Shown here one piece after another: positions 37,798-53,280 of a DNA stretch of 64,000 nt. The position numbers and the translations under genes were made by a program. The DNA comes from Rhizophagus irregularis (Eukaryota; Glomeromycota; Glomeromycetes; Glomerales; Glomeraceae), in NCBI RefSeq assembly GCF_026210795.1, contig NC_089453.1, positions 2,358,501 through 2,422,500 on the forward strand. The letters are read 5' to 3'. The notes under the pieces were generated by a model. The model saw only the letters and a list, made by a program, of their open reading frames with translations. It made no database searches and was not told the origin of the DNA. Position 1 is the first letter of the stretch; the number at the start of each line of letters is the position of its first letter.

Positions 37798-38402
37798 GAT
37801 AGTTATATAATTAGTTTTTATTCTTACAAATTTTATGACTATAAATGTAGTAAAATTGTTAATAAAATGAGGTCAATAATACTTTATAAAGCTTCTACTT
37901 AATGGATTATTTAACTAAGTTAGAAGCCTACAAACGTGACCGTAACTCGAAAATTCCAGACACGGATCCAGCGGGCCGGTTGTAAAATAGGGGTCAATGC
38001 AGGCCTCTAAGGTTTCTAAGTTACATATATTTTTAATTTATACAAGCCACATCCTACGCAGTGTAACTATCGCACAAAATAATAAAATCAGGTATATACG
38101 AAACATTATAAATCTTCCATATCACGAATTACAAGTAGCAAATCACGCAACTTGACGAAAATAGACTATATTATTCACATAATAAGATAATGAAAATAGT
38201 ACATTATTCATACAATAAGGCACAATAAGAGTTAACGAAAAAAAGGAATATTATCTTTTATTTTGTCGCCGTTTATTTGTGTTAAACTTCAAGTATATGT
38301 CCATTTAAAAATAAGAAAATTCTTTCATAGTTGAATGAATTTTTTTACTATAAATATGCAAATTTTGGTTCATACTTTTTTTAAAAAATCAAAAAAAAAA
38401 AA
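37798..38402 (+). promoter_or_regulatory. 5' flank of MDR2
   Basis: Shares with the other MDR flanks the GTGTAACTATCGCACAAAAT block (about 38060), ATTATTCACATAATAAG, AGGAATATTATC..TTTTGTCG, and GTCCATTTAAAAATAAGAAA (about 38299). The GGCTCATTATTGTAATGGCA block seen at MDR1, 3 and 4 is missing here. Confidence 0.5.
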
Positions 38403-39783
<1,381 letters not shown>

Positions 39784-40438
39784 TATATGAATTTTTTTTA
39801 AAATTTATTCTTTTGAGTCGTACAAGACTGCCTAGTATATACTATATTTTAACTAAATATTATGTTATATATAATAAAGGAAAAGATTATATTTTGATTA
39901 TCTATGAACATAAAATTTCAATTTTTTTGATTTTTTAAAAAGTGGCATGAATAAGCCTAAAGAAAAATGTTGTATAGAATGGTTTTAATGGTTTTCATGA
40001 ATAGTACTATAGTGATCATTCTTCTTATTGATATTTCTGATGTTTTGATCGTCTCCAATTAATCATAAATCAAACAAGGCTGAGAATTTTTGCAAGTATA
40101 AATTATGTCAAATGAAATTCAAAAGTTACCTACTCAATTTCTTACCAACTTCCGTTCACTTTGTGATGGATGAGACAAGAAATTAAAATTATCTCTTGTA
40201 GAAATAATAGTAGGCAGGCAAAGAGAAATGGCTAGTATACGTCTAAAAAAATGCAACAACCAGATACGCACCAGATCATTTTTTATTTCTGATGAAAAAA
40301 AAAAATAGCTGATCACTAAATATTTAAGAAAAAAAATTGAAATAATTAATTTTGTGAAAGAAATTTGTCTAATTTAGTTAATGAAAAATTTTAATGCTGA
40401 ATGATTATCATCTATATATGTAAAAAATTATTATTTAA
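39784..40438 (+). repeat. MDR 3' flank, unit 1
   Basis: Homologous to 45434-47064, but lacks about 650 bp between CAGATACGCACC (about 40262) and GATCATTTTT. It ends at the Helitron junction (40438). Confidence 0.65.
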
Positions 40439-40989
40439 CTAGCTGGATGCCCGCGTTTTACGCGGGCCTGGCTAATTAAAATTATGAAAATCAGATACCT
40501 TTCTGCTAAGCTGTTATATAAAGTCTAGAATGGTTATTAGCATTAATTTAGAATTTTGTGGTAAATAGGGAATCATAGGCTGTGTATGGCAAGGGATTTT
40601 TATAGGCGCCGTCGGAATTGCCGAATTGAATTTATGGCGTTACGAAATATAGATTTTACCATTTAAATATCTAAACAAATCATCAAGATCAGCATTATAG
40701 ATTTACGGATTACAAATTATCTTCGGCATAATAAAAAAAAAATATTTACTTTCTCTGTGTAATTTTTGTATATTTAGCATTAAATAATTACGGCATTACG
40801 ACGATTTAATATATTACGGTATAAACTTCATATGCCGTAGTGATTTTACAGCACTCACAATCCTTGCGAAATATTTTAAAAATTATTACATATTAATAGG
40901 AATATTAATCATTACAAAGTATAACAGATAATGAGTGTCAGTATAAATAATATGCAATACATTTTTTATTATAATAGTTATTATAATAG

Positions 40990-41930
40990 TCATAGTGGTT
41001 CATTAGGAAGCCGGGCAAACCTAAAAAACATCCAAAGAATCATTAGACCTAAAAAAAGGTACCAAAATTTAAAAAAAGAAAAGAAAAAATGATTAGTAAT
41101 TATGAAAAAGAATTTTTTAAAAAAAATTAAAAATATAATTCAAACTAACCTTCACTCTGAAAGGACTACCAAAACCTAAAAAAGAGAAAAGGGGTGTTCC
41201 CTACAAAAAAAAAGTTAAATTAGTGACATTTTTTAAAGTTTAAAATTCATTTTCAGAACTTACCCAAAGTTCTCAAAAATTGATCATCTACTAAAAAAAG
41301 AAAAGAATGAATCATCAATAATGTTTCGTTAAAGAAATAATGTTAGGAAAATATTATTTACCAAAATTTACATATGTCCAAGGTGTTGCAGTACTGTCTA
41401 AACTACAAAATATAGAACACAAAATGTTAGTTTTAATGTTTCATTTCATTAAGAAATAAAAAAAATTAATGAAAAACACTTACAAATTCCATGTCTGGAA
41501 AGAGCCAAAGAACCACCCTACAGAATGCAAAAATAAACATTAGTAAACATTTTGTTAACTAACATTATGTTAAAAGAAGCATTTTAAAAGAACCTACTAA
41601 AATTTCACACATCCAGAATCATGAACAAACCATATAAAAAAGGAAGAAACATGATGTTAGTAAATGTTTTGTTAAAAAATTTTCAAAGAAAAAATACTCA
41701 CCACAATTCTGTTCGTGTATAAATTATTCCTTTTTCAGTTATCTAAAAAAATGAAAAATCAAACTGTTAGAAATGTTTGATTAAAAGAAATGTATTAAAT
41801 CCTTCCTTACCAAATTTCCACGCGTCTGAAAACAAACCAAGAAAACCACTGATACCTAAAAAAAGAAAGCTTTATTTTTTGGGTTTTTTTTTGGTTTTTT
41901 GCATAGTTATTAAATACCTGTAATTGCTGT
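40990..41930 (-). pseudogene. Mini-exon series carried by the Helitron
   Basis: Minus-strand putative exons of 26-45 nt, each preceded by a T-run plus AG and followed by a GT donor: 41855..41811, 41742..41702, 41517..41484, 41402..41362, 41290..41264, 41175..41150, and 41048 downward. Donors include GTAAGG, GTGAGT, GTAAGT, GTAAAT and GTTAGT. Introns run about 70-110 nt. Two exons read QWFSWFVFRRVEI and WFFGSFQTWN, and a degenerate one WFVHDSGCVKF, so the exons look like tandem duplicates. I could not build one continuous frame with a start, so I call it a captured gene fragment. Confidence 0.45.
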
Positions 41931-42109
41931 TATTAGAAATGTTCAATCCCCCTGGTAAAATCCTACTTTGAGAGCTGTGCAGGCATTAGAAATTAAAAAT
42001 TAAATGTAAAAGAAAAGGTGTATTTTTTTTTAAAAGAAAGGGATTTTTTTTCGGCATATGGGAAAATTCAGAAACTGAAAAATATTTTTTTTTTAAAAAA
42101 AAAAAGAAA

Positions 42110-42337
42110 ATGTGTCGTATGGGAAAATCCAAAAAACTTTTTTTTAAAAAAAACAATGACGATTGCTCAATAAATTTTTTATATTTTATATTACAATTAG
42201 TACTAATTGGATTAGTTGCTATAATTTGTTTTTACGCCAATCATTTATGCAGCCTAATTCAAAATTGTATTGGGATTAGAGCTGCTAATCAATGTCAAAT
42301 GATGCGCCACTCCGAATCCCTATATAAAAATCTGTAG
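42110..42337 (+). other. Short frame with one hydrophobic segment inside the Helitron
   Basis: A 75-codon plus-strand frame includes the hydrophobic run LYFILQLVLIGLVAIICFY, which could be a membrane helix. It opposes the element's strand and follows an A/T-rich start. It is most likely incidental. Confidence 0.2.
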
Positions 42338-42444
42338 CACAGGGCGCAGACACATGATGATGGACAATCCAATTTAAATCCACCTTTTTATGCAGGGTAG
42401 TCTTAACGTCACGGTCGCACAATGCTTTTTTTTATAGATAGAGA

Positions 42445-44053
42445 TTTAAATATGGCAAGAAATTTTATAATAAAGTTATTTCTTTTGAACATATTTTAAA
42501 GATAAATCTTGACTATAATACTATACTATAAATCTTGACTATAATAAATACTATAAAATAAAATTAGTAATATACTTTCTAAACGTAAGAAAAAATTTAT
42601 TCTGAATTTTGACATCATGCTGATCATTTGCCGATCATTTTCAAAAGGTAATTTTTGACGAAAAAAAATTTTATTTTTTAAAATAAAACTTAATATAAGC
42701 TTTGTATAGCCTTCAAAATTAGGACCAATAGTTAATTTTGACTGCTCTACAAATTTACTTAATACCTTAAGAAAGGTTATAAATACCATTTTTGACATTT
42801 TTGACAATTTATGACTTGGGGTAAGGAACAAATTCACCCATATAAGAAAATTTAGTTAATCTTCAATTTTTATTTTATATTTTATCGATGAAAAAGTTAA
42901 ATATGACCATATAATTTTGGCAGAAAATTTTATTTAATCGTATAAAACATGATCTATGCTGATCATTTTTGTTATGAAAGCAAAACCTGACGCTTCACGT
43001 CACAGTCGTCACATGAATACCCGCAGTAATCAATTCAATAGGATCGGGGCCCCACATCGGTAAATATTTTAGTTATTCATTGATATCAAATTATCCATTG
43101 AATAATAAGTATATGTCCATTGCCCATTATTAGATTTTTATTGATTGTGTAAACGAATCAGATTTTTATATCCTGTATGTATTAAAATAAGTTTTTTTAT
43201 CTTTATATTTTTTTCGTTAATCAGTAAAGGTTTTTCTAAATTGTGTTGTTAATAAAAAACGAGGCTTACTTTATGAAGATTTCACTTAATGCATAATTTA
43301 ACTACATATTTTACTTTTATACAAGCAGATTTTCATGATTTACCCAGCGTACCCTACAAAAATGTCACGAAATAATCACGTTAATGTTTTCGTCACATGC
43401 GTCACACACGCCATTTTCTGGGGGACGAATTTTTCGAGGTGTGAAATTCTATTTGTCACACATTATTTGTCACATAGTTAATTTCTTAATTTCTTAATGC
43501 CGACCGTGACATTTTTGTAGGGTATGCTGGGGTCATATCCTGCGCCTCACATCAGCGGTGTAACTATCACACAAATAATAACTGAAGCAGATCGACTGTT
43601 ATAACAAAAATCTTCTACATTATCGCATATCATATGATAATTTGGTAATTTGCCTAATTTTAGCCGTTAATTAACCATGGTGATTTTAATATTTACATAT
43701 GGCCTGAGACATCCGGAAAATTTTGTGCAACTCATGCAAATTGACGAAAATGGGTCATCATTCACATAATAAGTTAACAACTAAAGGAATATTATTCTTA
43801 TTTTGTCGTTATATTGATTTACTTTTAACGTTAGATATACTTCCTCCTTTATTTGTTTGTTGATTGATAAATGAAAACCAATTTATTGATTTAATAGGCT
43901 CATTATTGTAATGGCAAATTTACTTTTACACATTAAATATGGAAGTCCATTTAAAAATAAGAAAATTCTTTCGAAATTAATGAATTTTTTACTATAAATG
44001 TGCTGCATTTTGATTCACACAGTATCATTGTTTTTCTAAAACTAAAAAAAAAA
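42445..44053 (+). promoter_or_regulatory. 5' flank of MDR3, start of duplicated unit
   Basis: Colinear with 47065-48482 (MDR4 flank), including GGCAAGAAATTTTATAAT, GGATCGGGGCCCCA (about 43044), CGCCTCACATCAGCGGTG and the proximal GTAATGGCAAATTTAC block. A MITE (43343-43531) is present here only. Functional sites cannot be separated from simple duplication. Confidence 0.5.
43343..43531. mobile_element. MITE with CCCAGCRTACCCTAC ends
   Basis: Inverted ends: left CCCAGCGTACCCTACAAAAA, right the complement of CCCAGCATACCCTACAAAAA, both followed by TGTCACG. It is absent from the paralogous site near 47850, where ACAAGCAGATT runs almost straight into GTCATATCCTG. No coding capacity; target duplication unclear. 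Confidence 0.75.
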
Positions 44054-45433
<1,380 letters not shown>

Positions 45434-47064
45434 TATATGAATTTCTTTTTTAAAATTTATTCTTTTGAGTCATCCAAGACTGTCTAGTATATATTTTAAC
45501 TCAAATGTTCTGTTATATATATAAATAAAGGAAATGATTATATTTGATTATCAGAGAACACAAAATTTCAATTTTTTGATTTTTTAAAAAGTGGTATGAA
45601 TATATGACATTACAAGCCTAAAGAAAAATGTTGTATAGAATGGTTTTAATGGTTTTCATGAATAGTACTATAGTGATCAGCGTGTGTCTCTTTTTATTTA
45701 TATTTCCAATGTTTGATAGTCTCCAATTAATCATAAATCAAACAAGGCTGAGAATTTTTGCAAGTATAAATTATGTCAAATGAAATTCAAAGGTTACACT
45801 ACTCAATTTCTTACCAACTTCCGTTCACTTTGTGATGGATGAGACAAGAAATTAAAAATATCTCTTGTAGAAATAATAATAATAGTAAACGGGCAAAGAG
45901 AAGTGGCTAGTATACGTCTAAAAAAATGCAACAACCAGATACTCAGATACGCACCTAAGAAATTCAAAGGCTTGCCAGGTGAAGATCCGCTATTTTGGCT
46001 TCAAGAGTTTAAACAATGGCGTGAAGCAGCTGGACTTTATCCAAAACTCGTATTAAAGTTCATATGTTCTTTGTCAAATTTTAAAATGTTTAAATGAATT
46101 TATTAAGGAAGAATAATAAATTATAAAAAAATTTTTTTTTTTTGTTAGATATTACAAAAAATAAAAAATTCGGTTAAAATTAATGAATATTCTCCTAATA
46201 TTAAACTTTAAATCTTATATTATAAACCTACAACAAGAATATATGAACAAATAAAAATCCTTTTTAAATGATTTTTTTCTAAAAAATTAAAAATTTAAGT
46301 CAGAACACTAAATCATTATAATAAAATGTCAAAATATAGTCAAATTTACAATGAAATTGTGTGGAATCGTTGAGATCGAAAATAGAAATTAACCTATTTC
46401 ACTTTTAAATTTCCATATAAGGTACTCGCTGAAACATGAACTTCTAAATACGTTTGGTTAAAATACTACTGCGCTTTTTTATGTCGCACTATTTTTTTTA
46501 TTGATATCACTAGGCGTGAAATTTCGGAAACCGCTGGAACAAAGATCTTATATTACAAAAGTTCAACAAACGTAAGTAACACGAATTCACATGTTACACA
46601 ATCGCTTAGAATTGTTAGGATCGTTCAAATATTTGAGCGTAGTTAAAAGGACAGACTGTACGTACATACACTAAATATATGTAAAAAATAATAAATTTAC
46701 TACTTAGTTTTGATTCAAGTAAACTAATTCCTGAAAGTATAGTCCTAGAAACTACGCAAAGCATACTTATTATAAAAAACTTTGTTTATTATTATAAATA
46801 CGTTAGTTTTGCAATAATAAAATTTGTCAAACTTATTAAAATATATTCTATTGTATTTTTTTATTCAAATCATTTGAAAAAGTCTTTTCGTAAAAGTAGA
46901 TCATTTTTATTTTTTAATTTCTGTGATCACTAAATATTCAAGAAAAAAATTTGAAATAATTAATTTTGTGAAAGAAATTTGTCTAATTTAGTTAATGAAA
47001 AATTTTAATTCTATTTTATATGAACGATTATCAGCTATAGTATACGTAAAAATTATTATTTTAA
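45434..47064 (+). repeat. MDR 3' flank, unit 2, with gag-like frame
   Basis: Best copy of the gag-like end: 45903-46097 includes FKGLPGEDPLFWLQEFKQW and REAAGL. Downstream sequence to 47064 is colinear with 40305-40438, and 47064/47065 is the empty Helitron site. The middle (46350-46900) is AT-rich with no coding frame. Confidence 0.6.
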
Positions 47065-47217
47065 TTTAAATATGGCAAGAAATTTTATAATCAAAGTTAT
47101 TCCTTTTGAACATATTTTAAACATAAATCTTGACCATAATACAATACTATAAGATAAAATTAATATACTTTCTAAACATAATAGTGTTATTATTAATCTT
47201 CAATTTCGATTAAAAAG

Positions 47218-47379
47218 ATAATGGAGTAGTTAGCCGAAAAATAATTAGCCGCAACGTGATCCGGACCCGGCTCAGGCGTAGATCGTCGTGAAATTCCAGG
47301 GATTTTCTGCGATTAAACCGGGTCCGGATGATCGGCAATCAGGAATTCGACTCCGTTTTTCGGCTAACTACACCATTAT
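47218..47379. mobile_element. Palindromic MITE, 162 bp
   Basis: Inverted ends ATAATGGAGTAGTTAGCCGA and complement of ATAATGGTGTAGTTAGCCGA. The centre is GC-rich (GGACCCGG words). It is absent at the matching point of the other unit (about 42880), so this is a recent insertion after duplication. Confidence 0.8.
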
Positions 47380-48482
47380 ATGAAAAAAGTTAAATATGAC
47401 CATATAATTCTGGCAGAAAATTTTATTTGATCGTATAAAACACATGAAGACATGATCATTTTTGCTATGAAAGCGAAACCTGACGATTCAGTCGTTTCAC
47501 GTCACATGAATAACCCGCAGTAATCATTTTGTTCAATAGGATCGGGGCCCCAATGCATCGGTGAATATTTTAGTTATTCATTGATATTCAATTATCCATT
47601 GAATAATAAGTATGTCTATTGCCCATTATTAGACTTTTATTGACTGTGTTAAATTTCAATCAACGAATCAGATTTTTATTCCCTGTATGTACTAAAATAA
47701 ATTTTTTTATCTTTATATTTTTTTCGTTAATCAGTTAAGGTTTTTAGGGTACTATCTAAATTGTGTTGTTAATAAAAAACGAGGCTTACTTTATAAAGAT
47801 TTCACTTAATGGATAAATTAACTACATATTTTACATTTATACAAGCAGATTGTCATATCCTGCGCCTCACATCAGCGGTGTAACTATCACACAAATAATA
47901 AAGCAAAAGATCGACTTTTATAAAGCTTCTACATTATCGCAAATCATATAATATTTGGTAATCTACCTAATTTTAGCTGTTAATTAACCATGGTGATTTT
48001 TAATATTTACATATGGCCACGAGACATCCGGAGAATTTTGTGCAACTTATGCAACTCGATGAAAATGAGTCATCATTCACATAATAAATTAACAATTAAA
48101 GGAATATTATTTCTTATTTTGTCGTTATATTGATTTACTTTTAACGTTAAGTTATACTTCCTCCTTTATTTGTTTGTTGATTGATAAATGAAAATCAATT
48201 AATTGATTTAATAGGCTCATTATTGTAATGGCAAATTTACTTATAATTATTGTAATGGCAAATTCCTTTTACTAATTATTGTAATAGCAAATTTACTTTT
48301 AATTATTATAATGGCAAATTTACTTTTAATTATTGTAATGGCAAATTTACTTTTACACTTTAGATATGGAAGTCCATTTAAAAATAAGAAAATTCTTTCG
48401 AAATTAAATGAATTTTTTACTATAAAATGTGCAAATTTTGATTCACACAGAATTATTGTTTTTCTAAAACTAAAAAAAAAAA
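47380..48482 (+). promoter_or_regulatory. 5' flank of MDR4 with expanded 30-bp repeat
   Basis: Colinear with the MDR3 flank. At 48222-48355 the ATTGTAATGGCAAATTTAC block, single in MDR1 and MDR3, is repeated five times at 26-31 bp spacing, ending about 130 bp before the start codon. Confidence 0.6.
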
Positions 48483-49875
<1,393 letters not shown>

Positions 49876-50500
49876 TATATGAATTTTTTTTTTAAAATTC
49901 GTTCTTTTGAGTCATCTATGACTGTCTCATTTGATTACCTGTAGTACATTATTACATATATATTTAACTTAAATATTTCTTATATATATATAAATAAAGT
50001 AAAATTTTTTTGATATTTGATTATCTAAGTACACAGAATTCAATTTTTTTTTTAAAAAAAAAAATAAAGTTGCATGAATATTGTATAAATTAATATATTA
50101 CCTGTCTAAAGAAAAATGTGAATAATGTTGCATTGAATAGGTTTCATGAATAGTATAGAATCGAATGTGATCAGCGTGTGTCTCTTTTCATTCTTACTTA
50201 TTTTGTGATGTTTCGTCGCCAATTAGCCGCACGATCGTCTCCAATTAATTATAAATCAAATAAAGCTGAAAATTTTGCAAGTATAACAAGTATAAATTAA
50301 ATCAATTGAAATTCAAAGGTTACACTACTCTAAAATTATCTGGCTAGTATATGTCTAAAAAAAAAATATTTGTCAAAATTTAAATATTCTAAATAAATTT
50401 ACTAAGGAAGAATAATAAATTATATATATAATAAGAATATATGAACCAATAAAAACCCCTTTTAAATGTTTGTTTTCTAAAAAATTAAAAAATTTTTAAT
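49876..50500 (+). repeat. MDR 3' flank, unit 3
   Basis: Shares the GATTATCTAAGTACACAGAA, CGATCGTCTCCAATTAAT and GAAATTCAAAGGTTACACTA blocks, but lacks most of the gag-like end. The tandem duplication ends about here. Confidence 0.55.
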
Positions 50501-50827
50501 TTAGAACGAAAAGTCGTTAAAGAAATGTATCATTAGTGTTCCAATCCGTCAACCGTTCATCCCGTTTGAAATTCGGATATCCGTCATTCGTCGGATAAAT
50601 CAGATAGATCGGATGAGTATTTTTTAACGGATCGGATGACGGAATGAGATCGGATGATGTAGGATCATCCGTCAGATCCGGAACCCCTTTTACCCTTTAT
50701 AAACAAAAAAAATTTTTTCTTAATTAAAAATAAAATAGTTTTTGTCAATTGTACAGTATATATTGTATAATATTTCCCTTTTTAAATTTAAAGTACAACC
50801 ATTAGTGATTACTACTTGAGGTAAATG
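50501..50827. repeat. GATCGGATGA-rich short repeats
   Basis: 50535-50690 is built of ATCCGTC and GATCGGATGA words in both orientations, an irregular simple repeat with foldback potential. No gene. Confidence 0.5.
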
Positions 50828-51507
50828 GAAGGGCCGGTTTCTTTTCAGGAACGTCACTTTAACGTGAGAATTATTTTTTAAGGTAAATGGAAGAATGAGA
50901 GTTCCGGACTCTTTAAAAGGACATTATTAATGTTCATTTTTTTTCCTTTTAGGATAACCACCTTAAAACTTCTTGAGGTAATGGAAATTGAAGGTACGAG
51001 TCTGGGGTTCTTATCAAGAACGCTATTGACTTTTTTTTTCTTTTTTTTAAGAGAATACACTTTGAGGACTATTGGGGCTTTTTGAGAGTTGAGGTAAATA
51101 AAAAGGGAAAGTCTGTATCTCTTTATATTTACAAAACGTCACAATCTTTTTTTTATAGAGATAACCGCTATTGGAATGGCTTCTTAAATATTGAGGTAAT
51201 TGGGAAGGAGGGAATCATCCCAAGAACGTTGCTAACGTTCATTTTATTTTCTTTTAGTGACAATCGCCTTGAAGACGAGTATTGGAATAGCTTCTTGAGA
51301 GAGTTGGGTCATTTTACAAAAACATTTACTATTCTTATAAAGGGAAATAGTCAAATAGACTCGGATAAAACACAAAGATTTGACAAAAAAGTTATAGCAA
51401 ATAATAAGCAGTTAATTTACAAACGAATATTTTCTTTATCTTACGACGAAAAAAAAAAAATAATTAAAATCATAAAAAATTTCTTAATTTTTTTAGTAAA
51501 TTCTTAA
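50828..51507 (+). other. Tandem mini-exon/intron series with terminal exon
   Basis: Similar units of about 100-140 bp alternate short exon-like blocks and introns that start GTAA and end TTTTAG or TTTAAG. Blocks: 50954-50978, about 51052-51093, about 51161-51197, and the last from 51258 to stop 51507. They share a core read as DNRYWNGFLNIE and DNRLEDEYWNSFLREL. The junction near 50882 is TTTTTTAAG directly followed by GTAAAT, a zero-length exon. Simple phase counting does not join the last two blocks (a stop would form), so it may be decayed, or use other sites. The last block gives 83 residues to the stop. Family unknown. Confidence 0.4.
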
Positions 51508-53280
51508 CTTTATTGGATTAAAATTTAATAAATCAAACGGAAATTTCTTCGCATGACTCGAAAGAGAACGATGAAGCAAAATTTCTTTACATATTATGAT
51601 ATTCGAATGAATGGACTTCTAATTTTATTCGGATCTTATTATTTGATTTTTTTTTTACAAAGTTGAATATTTTTTGTTTGTAAAATACATTGAAACTTTT
51701 TTTTTTAAAAAAAAGAATCTACCATTGTACAAATTCCTCATTTGTTCCAATTTTCTTGTATAAATATTAATTACGAAGTTATAAAGTTAAAAGTATTATT
51801 CTTCTGATTTTTTATAATTAAGAAAAAAAATATTTATTTTTAGAAAAGTTTTGATCAATTAATCACGAATTCAAATGAACGAACTTCATAACGTAATATA
51901 GTGACGTTAATAGATTAACATCTAATTCCCTACCCGCCGTAGATGCAAACAATCAGGTCAAAAGTCACACGATCAAAATTCTTGTGATTTATAATGTCAA
52001 GAAAAAAGAATGGAAAAAAAACATCGTATAATTACACCGTATAATTTAAAAAAATTCACCAAATTCCTTTATAATAGAAATAAATTTTATCGTTATTTAT
52101 TCATTTTTATTATTTATATCACTTAACAATAAACTGAAAATCTTAAATTCGTTTGCGTCAAAATTATTATTTAGGTGAATTAATTAATAAATTATCTCAA
52201 AAAAATTATCAAGTTATCATAATAATTTATGACATTTTTTTTATTTAGCCAATTATAGAATCTTTCAACCCACAATAAATTAATAATATTAATATTACGT
52301 CATATAATTTTTGTTTTTCTATGCTTTATATTTATTTATTGTATCCGTATCCAATAAATTTACTTTTATGATATAATTGATATTGTGAAAATATGTTAAA
52401 AAAATTATAAAGACTTAACATATTTTTGTATAAAAAGTAATTTAATTATGTGGAATATTCCAAGAGTTTAATTGAGTAAAAATAGTCATCCTAATTTTAA
52501 TTTATAAACAATTTCTAAAATTTTTGTATCGTAAATCTGGAAAAACTTGGCGTAAAAATTTTCATGACCGTTAAAAAAGTTCTTTTAATTATTTGCCAGT
52601 TTAAATCGAATCAACCTTCATTACTAAATTAAATAAAAATAATAATATTAGAATATTGTAAACTTGTGAACCATTAGGAAATTCTTCAAGAATTTTATGA
52701 AAATGGTTAGTATAATTTTCTAATGGACTAAATTCTTAGAAAGCCCTAATAAATGATTTTTTTTGCATTAAACAGTGAATAAAAAACGATATTTAAAATA
52801 AGGATCATTTTATAGAGTCGTTCACCAAATAGATATAGTCATCAATAATGTCATCAAAATTTCCAGATATACCTAAAAAGGGATATTATGTATTGTCTTA
52901 TAATCTTAAATATTTAGTAACTTTAGTCAACTATAATAAATTTTTTTTTTAAAAAATTTTATTGAGTAAAATAATTATCTAAAACATGGTTAACTTTTAA
53001 TTTTTATAAGCTCATTATGTTACAAAAATGCAATAAATTTTGCCTGAAAAATATGTTACTATAATATAATATCGATTATAATCAAAATTGAATTTTTGAT
53101 TTTGCCTTTTCATTCGAAACTTCAAATTTGGCTCATTAAACATCAATTATCAATAAAAAAAAAATTATCCAAGTAATAAAAGTAATAACTAAAATAAATA
53201 TTATTAAAAAAAAAACTTAATCCATTATTAAATATTTAATATTTTTTTATTACCATTGAAATTTATTGATAACATAGACA
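51508..53280. other. AT-rich intergenic, 1.8 kb
   Basis: No coding frame of note, no inverted ends and no RNA gene recognised. Confidence 0.45.

Larger units (their letters stand above)
40439..42444 (-). mobile_element. Non-autonomous Helitron, 2.0 kb
   Basis: On the minus strand it begins TCTCTATCTATAAAAAA (42444) and ends with a hairpin GCCCGCGTAAAACGCGGGC then ATCCAGCTAG (40439), inserted between A and T. TC...hairpin...CTAG with A/T insertion and no target duplication are Helitron hallmarks. The next duplicate (47040-47090) has the uninterrupted target, with A at 47064 next to T at 47065, confirming both ends. No Rep/helicase gene is present, so it is non-autonomous. It carries a series of small putative exons on its own strand. 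Confidence 0.88.

Noticed and set aside
40439-42444. LTR retrotransposon or R2-like LINE as explanation of the 2-kb insert
   Set aside because: No terminal direct repeats, no poly-A tail and no target duplication; the ends and A/T junction fit a Helitron.
44000-44053. Upstream in-frame ATG for MDR3
   Set aside because: The 18 extra residues have no counterpart in MDR1, 2 or 4; the conserved start is 44054.
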